Made by a program: the position numbers and the translations under genes. Positions 1-6,698 of a stretch of 15,613 bases of DNA are shown in pieces (the first letter of the stretch is position 1; the number at the start of each line of letters is the position of its first letter). This DNA is from Bacillota bacterium (lineage in GTDB: Bacteria > Bacillota_C > Negativicutes > JAEYSJ01): positions 1 to 15,613 of the forward strand of contig JAEYSJ010000234.1 in assembly GCA_023434855.1 (NCBI GenBank). Direction: 5' to 3'. The notes beneath the pieces are model-generated. The model was not told the DNA's origin. It did no database searches and saw only the letters and a program-made list of their open reading frames with translations.

Positions 1-29
1 CTTAAGAAAACTGTCCATTTCAGTGTAGC

Positions 30-425
30 CTATCCAGCAATTTTCACAGCCTCTATAAAATGTGGTAATTGACCATCCTTATATGGGTCCGGCATTCTCA
101 AACTAGCTATTTCTGAAATATCATTAATCAAGGGATCATCTAAATGAGGAATTTCATCTATTGGATGAATTACTTTAGCTCCCATAGCTTCTGCTACTGT
201 ATAAAGATGAGTGTAGATATTTAAGCCATCATAACCAAAAGTTTTATAAGCTTCAATATGGGCATTAGCGAGAACTTGGCCGCTTTCCCTTAATTGAGAA
301 ACATTAATCCCTACTACCTTAGCTGTTAAACTACCTACAAAAGGAAAGCAAGGCAAACGGTCAATTTCTTTTCCTTCGCTATAGGCTTTCATTCTTTCTA
401 TCGGGGTCATTAAATCTTTTATCAC
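30..425 (-). pseudogene. Truncated UroD/MtaA-family methyltransferase, N-terminal part
   Basis: The 131 residues match the start of the uroporphyrinogen-decarboxylase-like methylcobamide:CoM/THF methyltransferase family (MtaA/MtbA/UroD fold): an opening MTPIERM segment, a conserved LPCFPF region, a GYDGLNIYTH segment and an AEAMGAK segment. Family members are usually about 330-370 residues, so only the first third is present. The frame stops at an in-frame TAG (minus strand, 30-32) just after EAVKIAG, and the 29 bases beyond it do not resemble the family in any frame. The start is ATG at 425 with a strong AGGAGG about 8 bases upstream. It lies 47 bp downstream of the corrinoid protein gene, so the pair forms a methyl-transfer operon: the corrinoid protein carries methyl and this enzyme would pass it on. 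The break may be an insertion, a nonsense mutation or a frameshift; the window edge prevents a decision. UAG read as pyrrolysine is possible in principle but is not known in this family. Confidence 0.7.
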
Positions 426-472
426 TAGTAACCACCTCCTGGGTTATTTAGGTATTCAATTTTCCCAATAAA

Positions 473-1120
473 TCATGATATCAGTTCTTTAGCCAATCTA
501 ACGGCCTCCACAGCATTATCAATGTAAGCATCAGCACCGATTCTATCAGCAAATGCCTGAGATACAGGACCACCGCCGATCATTACTTTGTACTCTTCCC
601 GGCTGTCATTCTCTTTTAGTAATTTTATTATTTCTGACATGCCGTCCATCGTTGTGCTCATTAAAGTACCTATGGCGATAATTTTGGCATTTTCTTTTTT
701 GGCGGTTTCGACAAATACCTGCGGAGATATATCACGACCTAAATCTACCATTTCATATCCTGCTGTTTCAAGCATCATTTTGACAATGTTTTTTCCTATG
801 TCATGAGTGTCACCTTCAATGACGCCAATAACAATTTTAGCCTTTTTTCTTTCTCCACTTTGTTTTATATGTGGTCTGAGCACTTCGAGTCCTGCGTACA
901 TTGCATCAGAACATATCAAAAGTTCCGGGATAAAATATTCTTCTTCTTCATATAATCGCCCAGCTCTGGCCATACCGTCAGAAAGCCCTTTATCGATAGC
1001 TTCAAATGCATCAAAACCTTTATCTATCACCTCTTGGGCAATACTTCGAGCATTATCTTCTTCCATATCCACAACGGCATCAGACAACTGACGAAAATAT
1101 TCTTCCTTAGTCCGAGACAT
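473..1120 (-). CDS. Cobalamin-binding corrinoid protein of a methyltransferase system (MtaC/MtbC/MttC-like)
   Basis: This 215-residue protein has the length and two-domain plan of the corrinoid proteins that shuttle methyl groups between a substrate methyltransferase and a UroD-type or THF methyltransferase. A helical cap domain (about 10-90) precedes a Rossmann-like B12 domain (about 93-213). The B12 motif DTHDIG lies at 104-109, with H106 the expected lower axial ligand to cobalt. It is followed by GTLMSTTM (151-158) and GGGP (182-185), which contact the nucleotide tail in the family. ATG at 1120 has a GGAGGAG 7 bases upstream. A TTGACA promoter candidate lies about 75 bp upstream. The next gene is the truncated MtaA-like partner. 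No substrate-specific methyltransferase is visible, so the substrate (methanol, methylamine, betaine or methoxy-aromatic) cannot be named. Cytoplasmic. Confidence 0.92.
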   Translation of the reverse strand: MSRTKEEYFRQLSDAVVDMEEDNARSIAQEVIDKGFDAFEAIDKGLSDGMARAGRLYEEEEYFIPELLICSDAMYAGLEVLRPHIKQSGERKKAKIVIGVIEGDTHDIGKNIVKMMLETAGYEMVDLGRDISPQVFVETAKKENAKIIAIGTLMSTTMDGMSEIIKLLKENDSREEYKVMIGGGPVSQAFADRIGADAYIDNAVEAVRLAKELIS

Positions 1121-1170
1121 AGATTGCTCCTCCTCTATTTATTTAACTGTTAAAATATACCTATATATAA

Positions 1171-1198
1171 TTTTTATACTAAATAAATAATTTGTCAA
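1171..1198 (-). promoter_or_regulatory. Candidate sigma-A promoter of the corrinoid protein operon
   Basis: On the minus strand TTGACA (1198-1193) is followed after 16 bases by TAAAAA (1176-1171), in very AT-rich DNA. The -35 is a perfect consensus; the -10 is weak, and a TATAAA two bases earlier would give a 14-base spacer. Confidence 0.45.
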
Positions 1199-1293
1199 TA
1201 TATAAATTGAGTAAAAGTATGCACCCCCCTTTGGAATTTCCGCTAAAAATTGATTATTAATTATTCGCGGACAAGTCCCCATTTTTTGCACGT

Positions 1294-1347
1294 AAAAAAG
1301 CCATGAATCCAAGCGCCTTTCAAGACAAGCTTACCTTCATGGCTTTT
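1294..1347 (-). terminator. Rho-independent terminator downstream of the chemotaxis operon
   Basis: A perfect 12-bp stem (AAAAGCCATGAA at 1296-1307 with TTCATGGCTTTT at 1336-1347) encloses a 28-nt loop and is followed on the minus strand by a run of six T. It lies 190 bp beyond the mcp stop. The plus-strand side also ends in TTTT, so it may work both ways. The rest of the 1121-1536 gap holds no gene that I can support. Confidence 0.6.
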
Positions 1348-1536
1348 AAAACGATAATAGAGTTGTCCTATATTTTTCGAAACCGACTTCATTTATGCAG
1401 TTCTTATATATAGTAAGTACGTCATAGCCTTCACAATATGTAAAGATGCTTTTTCTTTACAATATTATCAAAATTTAAAAGCTGGTTGACTTTTAAAAAT
1501 TAGGGTACATCAGAAAACACAGTTTGAATCTAGTCC

Positions 1537-2580
1537 TTAAAAATCTCTTGCCAAATTCTCTAAGTCGTCTGTCATAGTAGCGATCTCATTAATTCGTGCA
1601 TTTATTTCCTGAATCGCCGCTGTTTGTTGTTCAGTAGTCCTCAATGTGGAGTTGGAGGATGAAATTGTTTTGGTAACTGATTTTTGGATGCGCAAAGTCA
1701 GATCCCGGACATTAACGACGGTGTTCTTGGATTCAATTGAAAGCTTGCGAATTTCTTCAGCAACCACGCCAAAGCCGCGGCCGTGTTCTCCGGCACGGGC
1801 CGCTTCAATGGAAGCATTTAATCCTAAGAGATTTGTCTGGTCGGCTATTCGCTTGATACCGTCTAAGACTTGATTGATTTCCTCTGATACTACATGGACA
1901 TCTCTTATTTCTTCATTTAACGAATGTTCATTCGCAGTAACCTCTGTGGAAGAAGCCGCTAATTCCTGCATAGCTGCAGCGATTTGGCTGATAGTGTCGT
2001 GAAGGTTGTGGGCCATGTTTTTTAATTTATATTGCTCATAACCCATTCGGGAAAGAGTGTTAACTACGATAAACAACACTTCTGCCGCTGCGTGAATAGC
2101 ATCTTTCGGTACAATCCGGATTTTTTTGACGGCTTCAACATAGCCATCAGGGTCAACCCCGATTTCTCGCGCAATTTTGCGGAAGTAATCTTCATCCGGT
2201 GGTGCGGAGAGTACCTGCCCTCCCAGCATTGTGCCGATCTGGCGACTGCCTAGCATAATTGGAGCGGCAAAGTCAATTAAACCGGCGTGGCAATGATAAA
2301 CTGCGGGACGCCCTGTTCTGACAGCTTCCTCACCACCCTTATGATGTGATTCGGCGCAGCGTTTATCACCGATCGCCGTTGCATGAGTAAACTTAATGCA
2401 AAAGTCGGTATAATAACTCGGCTTAGTCACCGGGTTGCCTTCTGTATCTACAGTAACACTGGCAACTCCCATTCCTTTAGCAAAATTATCCTGAAACTTT
2501 TGTAAAAAATCCAGATCAATAATATCCTTAAGACCAAGGTTATTCAAATCGTCTTTTCTTTTAAAATTTTCGGTTGACAT
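1537..2580 (-). CDS. Soluble methyl-accepting chemotaxis protein with N-terminal PocR sensor domain
   Basis: This is a cytoplasmic chemoreceptor of 347 residues with no membrane segment. Residues about 18-185 fit the PocR sensory domain, with cysteines at 61, 75 and 97, the segment CAESHHKGG (75-83), [14 protein letters not shown] (95-108) and GGQVL (120-124). Residues about 190-345 are a short MCP signalling hairpin; the tip, which binds CheA/CheW, is recognisable at 242-281 ([20 protein letters not shown] and [12 protein letters not shown]). PocR domains are known from regulators of propanediol/cobalamin genes and are thought to bind small organic ligands; the ligand here is unknown. ATG at 2580 has GGGAGGT 4-5 bases upstream. 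The gene is last in cheY-cheV-mcp, 43 bp after cheV. The signalling part is shorter than in most membrane MCPs. The operon lies next to a corrinoid methyl-transfer operon, which hints at sensing of a related C1/C2 substrate (inference). Confidence 0.9.
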   Translation of the reverse strand: MSTENFKRKDDLNNLGLKDIIDLDFLQKFQDNFAKGMGVASVTVDTEGNPVTKPSYYTDFCIKFTHATAIGDKRCAESHHKGGEEAVRTGRPAVYHCHAGLIDFAAPIMLGSRQIGTMLGGQVLSAPPDEDYFRKIAREIGVDPDGYVEAVKKIRIVPKDAIHAAAEVLFIVVNTLSRMGYEQYKLKNMAHNLHDTISQIAAAMQELAASSTEVTANEHSLNEEIRDVHVVSEEINQVLDGIKRIADQTNLLGLNASIEAARAGEHGRGFGVVAEEIRKLSIESKNTVVNVRDLTLRIQKSVTKTISSSNSTLRTTEQQTAAIQEINARINEIATMTDDLENLARDF

Positions 2581-2623
2581 AGCTACCTCCCGGCTTTATT
2601 ATTCCTTAATGATTCCAGTCAGC

Positions 2624-3535
2624 TCATAAAATATGTTTATCAATTTCTTCAATCAATAAAGCAATTTCCGGTTTTGAAATTTGCACCACCGCGCCAAGAC
2701 CTGTGCCTTTGCGCCGCATTTCTTCGTTAATTAGCGAAGAGAAAATAAAAACAGGCAATTCGCGAAGTTTATCGTGGGCTTTAATGCGTTTAATTAAATG
2801 ATGACCGTCCATTTGGGGCATCTCGATGTCAGTAATCACTAAATTGGCGTATTCATCTAAACTTCCGGATTGCCGGGCATAACCTTCTAAAGCATCCCAT
2901 GCCGCTTTGCCATTTTCATAAACGGCAAGATTACTATAACCCGAAGCATTTAGAGTGCTGCATAAAAGTTCGCGCAGCATTTTTGAATCTTCGGCGACAA
3001 CAATTTTTTTGTTAGTCCTTTTTTGCATCGTTTCTCCACTGGCTTTCGGTGTAAATTGCAGTTTTCGGGCGATTTCCGGGCTAATTTCGGTTAATATCTG
3101 TTCGAAATCAAGCAGTACAATTAGTTTGTTGTCCATTTTAATAATACCTGTGGCAACTTGTTCATCCGCCACCTGCGGCAGCGGTTCCATGTGCTCCCAG
3201 GATATGCGGTGAATACGTAAAACATCGTTTACAAGAAAACCGATAAAAGTTTGATTGAATTCGCAAATAATAATATGTTGCACCTTTTCCGCAAATTTTT
3301 CACTTGCAAGACGGGTGCCAAGATTAACTAGCGGGATAATTCGACCGCGCAACTGTAATATTCCATCTACGCAAGCTGGAAGTCCAGGAAGCATAGTTAC
3401 AGGGACGGGATTGATAATTTCGCGTACCTTTGCGACGTTAATGCCGTAAAAAACATCGCCTACAGTAAACTCAACAATTTCAAATTCATTAGTCCCCGAT
3501 TCAAGTAAAATACCCTCTTGGTTGCTATTTGTCAT
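2624..3535 (-). CDS. cheV: Chemotaxis coupling/adaptation protein CheV (CheW-REC)
   Basis: This 303-residue protein joins a CheW-like coupling domain (about 15-155; VEFTVGDVFYGINVAKVREI and a GILQLRGRIIPLVNL core typical of CheW) to a response-regulator receiver domain (about 176-303). The receiver has the acidic pair E182/D183, phospho-acceptor D236 in VITDIEMPQMDG, S266/S267 at the switch Ser/Thr position and K288 as the conserved lysine. CheV links receptors to CheA, and its phosphorylation adjusts receptor coupling. Length matches the family. ATG at 3535 has a G-rich site (GGGGCGG) about 8 bases upstream. It sits between cheY (38 bp gap) and mcp (43 bp gap), so the three are almost certainly co-transcribed. 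No cheA is in the window, so the module must use a kinase encoded elsewhere. Confidence 0.93.
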   Translation of the reverse strand: MTNSNQEGILLESGTNEFEIVEFTVGDVFYGINVAKVREIINPVPVTMLPGLPACVDGILQLRGRIIPLVNLGTRLASEKFAEKVQHIIICEFNQTFIGFLVNDVLRIHRISWEHMEPLPQVADEQVATGIIKMDNKLIVLLDFEQILTEISPEIARKLQFTPKASGETMQKRTNKKIVVAEDSKMLRELLCSTLNASGYSNLAVYENGKAAWDALEGYARQSGSLDEYANLVITDIEMPQMDGHHLIKRIKAHDKLRELPVFIFSSLINEEMRRKGTGLGAVVQISKPEIALLIEEIDKHIL

Positions 3536-3573
3536 ACTACACCGCCCCTAATTTATTTAACGAAGGATAATGA

Positions 3574-3933
3574 TTAGGCAATTACCCTGTTGAGCGCTTC
3601 AAGAACCCTATCTTCCTGAAATGGTTTAACAATAAAGTCTTTGGCTCCCGCTTTAATGGCGTCTAAAACCATGGCCTGCTGCCCCATAGCGCTGCACATA
3701 ATAATTTTGGCGGCAGGATCAAGTTTCATAATTTCCTTTACCGCCGTAATACCATCCATTTCCGGCATAGTAATATCCATTGTTACGACATCAGGCCGTA
3801 GTTCTTTATAACGTTCAACCCCTTTTTCACCGTTTTCCCCCTCGCCTACTATTTCAAAACCATGAGTAGTTAGCATATTACGAAGGACCATTCTCATAAA
3901 GGCAGCATCATCGACAATCAATATCTTAGTCAT
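3574..3933 (-). CDS. cheY: Chemotaxis response regulator CheY
   Basis: A single receiver domain of 119 residues, the usual length for CheY. It has D8/D9 for Mg binding, phospho-acceptor D53 in VVTMDITMPEMDG, S81 at the switch position and K103 in the FIVKPF motif. No output domain follows, so it acts by protein contact, most likely at the flagellar motor switch. The start is the ATG at 3933: GGAGG ends 5 bases before it, whereas the in-frame TTG at 3945 would overlap that site. It is the first gene of cheY-cheV-mcp. A GCCGAT sequence on the minus strand (3972-3967) resembles the -10 of a sigma-28/SigD motility promoter, but the nearest TAAA is 19 rather than about 15 bases upstream, so that call is weak. 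Confidence 0.93.
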   Translation of the reverse strand: MTKILIVDDAAFMRMVLRNMLTTHGFEIVGEGENGEKGVERYKELRPDVVTMDITMPEMDGITAVKEIMKLDPAAKIIMCSAMGQQAMVLDAIKAGAKDFIVKPFQEDRVLEALNRVIA

Positions 3934-4290
3934 AAACGCCTCCAAAAAACTAGATGAATTTTTTCAATCGGCAGTCCAAGCTTACTAAATCTTTATCAAA
4001 ACGTTGTTTACAACTCCAAGCATTCGTCTGAATTGACGAATCAACAGAAAATTAGAATATAAATAACTGAATATTCCGATTTTTATTTCACTGGAAGCTA
4101 GTTCGCTAAGTTTGCCGTATTATCTATCTAAGTACTTAGTACTTTAGACATTTTTCGTTAAAATCCTTTTTTAATTTACAATATTTTATACTAAAATCTT
4201 GATTACAACTATCGGTGTATCAAAAAGAGTAAAATACAGTTAAATACATTGGGAAAGAAAAGGGGCAAAATGTAATATTCGACCTATTAC
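3934..4290. other. Non-coding stretch upstream of cheY
   Basis: I find no ORF with a ribosome binding site on either strand. The region is AT-rich. It holds the weak sigma-28-like -10 noted at cheY and a near-perfect palindrome, AAGTACT-T-AGTACTT, around 4130-4144, which could be an operator. Nothing else is supported. Confidence 0.5.
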
Positions 4291-4291
4291 G

Positions 4292-4331
4292 AAAAAACCC
4301 CACTTCAGCAAAATGAAGGAGTGGGGTTTTT
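4292..4331. terminator. Bidirectional terminator-like hairpin
   Basis: AAAAACCCCACT (4293-4304) pairs with AGTGGGGTTTTT (4320-4331), with a smaller TTC/GAA helix inside. Runs of A before and T after make it usable in both directions. No gene ends near it, so it may insulate the riboswitch locus from the cheY promoter region. Confidence 0.65.
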
Positions 4332-4620
4332 AACAATTTCTTCGGATTATATATTTATTTTCCTCCCCGATAGTAACACTCTGGATTTAAACTGAATACT
4401 ATACAGTAACCTAATCAGTGATAATAGTTATCGCTGATCTTTCAAAGCATTTTTTTGTTACTAAGTTTTTCTTGTATGTCTTGGCGTTTAACATCAGGGT
4501 ATTTTAAACAGTTCAAAAGAATATTAAGGAAAGTGTGTTTTTGAAGCACACTCTATTTGGGACATTTCGGATGATTCAAGGGGTTTTGCAACAACCTCCT
4601 AGGTGCAAAAATAACCGTAC
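4332..4620. other. Non-coding leader region upstream of the riboswitch
   Basis: No gene is seen. ATCAGTGATAA (4414-4424) and TTATCGCTGAT (4428-4438) form an operator-like palindrome, 10 of 11 positions matching across a 3-bp centre. Just before the aptamer, TTTTGCA (4584-4590) and TGCAAAA (4604-4610) form a further inverted repeat enclosing CCT/AGG. These could be protein sites or leader-RNA helices for the plus-strand riboswitch transcript; I cannot tell which. No promoter matching consensus at both boxes was found. Confidence 0.4.
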
Positions 4621-4622
4621 TT

Positions 4623-4731
4623 AATAAAGGGGAGTAGCTAACGGGTGATTTTCCCGTAAGTAGAATCGACATACTGGCATAGGCCCGGTTCTACTGGCAG
4701 ATATCTTTGCTTTAGCGAGACCTTTATTTCC
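4623..4731 (+). promoter_or_regulatory. yybP-ykoY family manganese riboswitch, orphan
   Basis: The stretch has the signature of the yybP-ykoY Mn2+ aptamer. GGGGAGTAGC follows the 5' P1 strand, and TTTAGCGAGACCTTT closes it, much as in the B. subtilis examples. P1 pairs AATAAAGG (4623-4630) with CCTTTATT (4721-4728). Inside are hairpins ACGGG/CCCGT (4641-4645/4653-4657), AGTAGAA/TTCTACT (4659-4665/4689-4695) and a GCA/TGC element near 4697-4710. The 3' strand of P1 is also the 5' arm of the following terminator, so metal binding would stabilise P1 and allow read-through: an ON switch, as is usual in the family. Known members control Mn exporters and related genes. No plus-strand gene follows here; the next gene is a convergent Nramp importer. 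Confidence 0.85.
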
Positions 4732-4763
4732 AACAAATCTGCTGGAAATAAGGTCTCTTTTTT
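4717..4763 (+). terminator. Riboswitch expression-platform terminator
   Basis: GAGACCTTTATTTCC (4717-4731) pairs with GGAAATAAGGTCTC (4744-4757) with a single bulged T, followed by TTTTTT to 4763. The 5' arm overlaps the P1 strand of the aptamer, so aptamer folding and termination exclude each other. Confidence 0.88.
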
Positions 4764-4861
4764 AATTTTTCTTTTTGTCTGCACTTTCCCAAAAAATTAT
4801 AAATTCTGATCCTGTAAAAAAACGCCCAGCGTCTTTTACTATTCATTAGCCAATCCATGTC

Positions 4862-5013
4862 TAACCGCCAAGGGAGCCAAAGACGCCAAGAAAAACATTG
4901 AATTTATTAATAAATATTTAGATGCTTGGTACTTTTAGGGATGTATTTCCGCGGTTAAGAATAATTACCTCACTGGAAAATATTAAAATATCCCTTGGCG
5001 TCCTTGGCGGTTA
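4862..5013. repeat. MITE-like inverted-repeat element flanked by TA
   Basis: The left end begins TA then ACCGCCAAGG (4864-4873), and the right end finishes with its complement, CCTTGGCGGT (5002-5011), followed by TA. The left arm continues to 4890 and the right back to 4994 as degenerate 9-base units of the CGCCAAGG type. The interior is AT-rich and non-coding. A TA duplication fits Tc1/mariner-type non-autonomous elements, but such CGCCAAGG units are also common as dispersed intergenic repeats, so transposition is not proven. Confidence 0.5.
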
Positions 5014-5051
5014 ATCGGCTTCACCTGCTGCTAAGATATAAGATATAGTAT

Positions 5052-5088
5052 AAGAAATTCCGCGAGGTTTGTAGTCAGGCTGCCACCT
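5052..5088 (-). repeat. 37-bp near copy of an internal segment of the Nramp gene
   Basis: These 37 bases match 6033-6070 inside the Nramp coding sequence at all but three substitutions and one deleted base. On the minus strand they would still encode NLAEFL, matching DLAEFL of the importer. Similarity fades on both sides. It is either the last remnant of a duplicated Nramp gene or a functional pairing segment in a plus-strand RNA. The copy also forms part of a hairpin: TCCGCGAGGTTT (5059-5070) with AAACCTTGCGGA (5094-5105). Confidence 0.7.
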
Positions 5089-5126
5089 GCTAGAAACCTT
5101 GCGGACCATTTCAATAGAGTTATTCA

Positions 5127-6404
5127 TTATGCCTGACCGCTAAAGACGAGATAAAGCAGAACCGCATTCATGCTAAGAATCATACTGACAATTATCCAAC
5201 CCATAATGTTAGTGAGCATGCCATTTTTAAAACGGCCCATGATTTTCGCTTTGTTGCTAACTATCATTAGCGGGATAATTGCTGCCGGCAGCGCAAAGCT
5301 CAGTATAACTTGACTGTCTACAAGGGCTTCCATTGGGTTAATTCCTGACATGAGAATGGCAATGCCAGGCAGCATTGTAATAATCCTGCGAATACTGATT
5401 GGAATGTCAAAGCCAACAAACCCACTTAAAATAACTTCACCGGCCATAGTGCCAACTGTGGAAGATGATAAACCGGAAGCTAATAGCGCCAGACCAAACG
5501 CTCCAGCCGCCATATTTCCCATTAATGGTTGAAGCGTCATATATGCGGCTTCAATGCTGTCAACATTAAGTCCATTGCCGTTAAACACGGCGGCAGATAC
5601 TACTACCATGGCGGCGTTTACGATGAATGCCATATTCATGGCAAAGAAAACATCCATTTTTGCCATTTTTAAATGGTGTGCACAATCGTCATGATCGTCA
5701 TTATTACGACGGGGTTGCACAAGATGTGAATGCAGATAGATGACATGAGGCATTACGGTAGCACCCAGCATCCCTACGGCAACCAGCACGCTATCTTGAG
5801 TGAGCATCGGCACTGTAACGTGATAGGCAACCTGGCCCCAGTCAGGCTTAGCGATAAACATTTCCCATACATAAGAAATACTGATAACAGTTACCATAGC
5901 TGTTATGATGCGCTCGACGATTTGCTGACCGTATTTTTGCATGTGACAAATAAAGTAAGTAACCGCCCCGGTTAATGCCGCTGACCACACTAACGGAATG
6001 CCGAATAATAGATAAAACCCAAGCACTCCCCCAAGAAATTCCGCAAGGTCTGTAGCCATGGCTGCCACCGTAGCTATAGACCATAAAAACCAGTTTACCG
6101 GACGGGAAAATTCCCGGCCACAATGGATTGGTAACCCTATACCTGTTGCGATACCGACTTTTGCGGAAAGAATTTGGACAAAAATAGCCATGATATTACT
6201 CCAAAGAATTACCCATAATAGGTTATAAGCAAACTGAGAGCCACCGCTGATATTGGTGCCAAAATTTCCCGGGTCCATATAGGCGACACTCACAATAAAT
6301 GCCGGTCCCAAGTATTTTAGCAGTCCTTTAGCCTTCTCTTTTGCTTCGCTCGGTATTACCGGCGCAAGCACTGGTAACTTCGATAAAATCTGCTCTTCTT
6401 TCAT
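5127..6404 (-). CDS. mntH: Nramp-family divalent metal (Mn2+/Fe2+) importer, MntH-like
   Basis: This is an integral membrane proton-coupled metal transporter with about 11 hydrophobic segments. Counting from the GTG at 6419, the metal-site motifs are DPGN (49-52) in TM1 and MPH (223-225) in TM6, which supply the Asp, Asn and Met ligands in known Nramp structures. The ATDLAEFLG signature lies at 122-130. Length is about 425 residues, normal for bacterial MntH. ATG at 6404 is preferred: the AAGGAG (6424-6419) overlaps the upstream GTG, so it can only serve the ATG, although the 14-base spacing is long. The TM6-7 loop carries an unusual acidic/His/Cys cluster (NNDDHDDCAHH, 239-249). The convergent Mn riboswitch supports manganese as a substrate. 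The 5' UTR can form a stem that touches the ribosome binding site. Confidence 0.92.
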   Translation of the reverse strand: MKEEQILSKLPVLAPVIPSEAKEKAKGLLKYLGPAFIVSVAYMDPGNFGTNISGGSQFAYNLLWVILWSNIMAIFVQILSAKVGIATGIGLPIHCGREFSRPVNWFLWSIATVAAMATDLAEFLGGVLGFYLLFGIPLVWSAALTGAVTYFICHMQKYGQQIVERIITAMVTVISISYVWEMFIAKPDWGQVAYHVTVPMLTQDSVLVAVGMLGATVMPHVIYLHSHLVQPRRNNDDHDDCAHHLKMAKMDVFFAMNMAFIVNAAMVVVSAAVFNGNGLNVDSIEAAYMTLQPLMGNMAAGAFGLALLASGLSSSTVGTMAGEVILSGFVGFDIPISIRRIITMLPGIAILMSGINPMEALVDSQVILSFALPAAIIPLMIVSNKAKIMGRFKNGMLTNIMGWIIVSMILSMNAVLLYLVFSGQA

Positions 6405-6422
6405 ATATACAGCTACCACTCC

Positions 6423-6456
6423 TTAGCTGCCTAATTTCAATGTTAGATGCAGCTAA
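6423..6456 (-). promoter_or_regulatory. 5' UTR inverted repeat abutting the Nramp ribosome binding site
   Basis: On the minus strand TTAGCTGC (6456-6449) is complementary to GCAGCTAA (6430-6423), with an 18-nt loop; the 3' arm overlaps the AA of the AAGGAG site. A second upstream AAGCTGC (near 6476-6470) could pair with the same arm. This could be a translational control stem or a repeated operator. No known riboswitch is recognised. Confidence 0.4.
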
Positions 6457-6574
6457 TTTAAAATATGTAGCAGCTTAAATCTTGGTGAGTTGTACCAAAA
6501 ACTTAATTATATGTAATTTTCAAGTATATTATGACGAAAAAATAATAGATTAAAGATCTATTACTTTAAACCAC

Positions 6575-6624
6575 GTTCATAAAAATAAGATTCGGGCAAA
6601 TGCCGGAATCTTATTTTTATGAAC
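6575..6624. terminator. Long perfect hairpin between Nramp gene and small ORF
   Basis: A 19-bp perfect inverted repeat starts GTTCATAAAAATAAG at 6575 and ends with its complement at 6624. It is capped by GGC-AAAT-GCC after one G-G mismatch. The stem is AT-rich with no long T tail after it, so it could be a terminator for the leftward small ORF (75 bp upstream) or a stabilising or processing structure. Confidence 0.5.
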
Positions 6625-6698
6625 AATTTATTGAATTCTCTCACTGAAAGCACTTAAAAAGCATAGTCTCTGGAGAATATATTTAAATTAGGGGCTTG

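Larger units (their letters stand above)
4764..5126. other. Gene-free stretch between riboswitch and Nramp gene
   Basis: No ORF with a ribosome binding site is present on either strand; the only plus-strand ATG frame near 4857 is 14 codons, has no binding site and lies in a repeat. The stretch holds the inverted-repeat element (4862-5013) and the Nramp-like 37-bp copy (5052-5088). No strong plus-strand terminator is seen after 4763, so read-through RNA could reach the Nramp gene. Confidence 0.6.

Noticed and set aside
1265..1290. GGACAAGTCC followed by CCATTTTTT as a terminator or transposable-element end
   Set aside because: The stem is only 4 bp and no transposase or second end is visible.
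4830..5015. Short ORFs inside the CGCCAAGG repeat element
   Set aside because: No ribosome binding site; the frames are set by the repeat itself and end within 20 codons.
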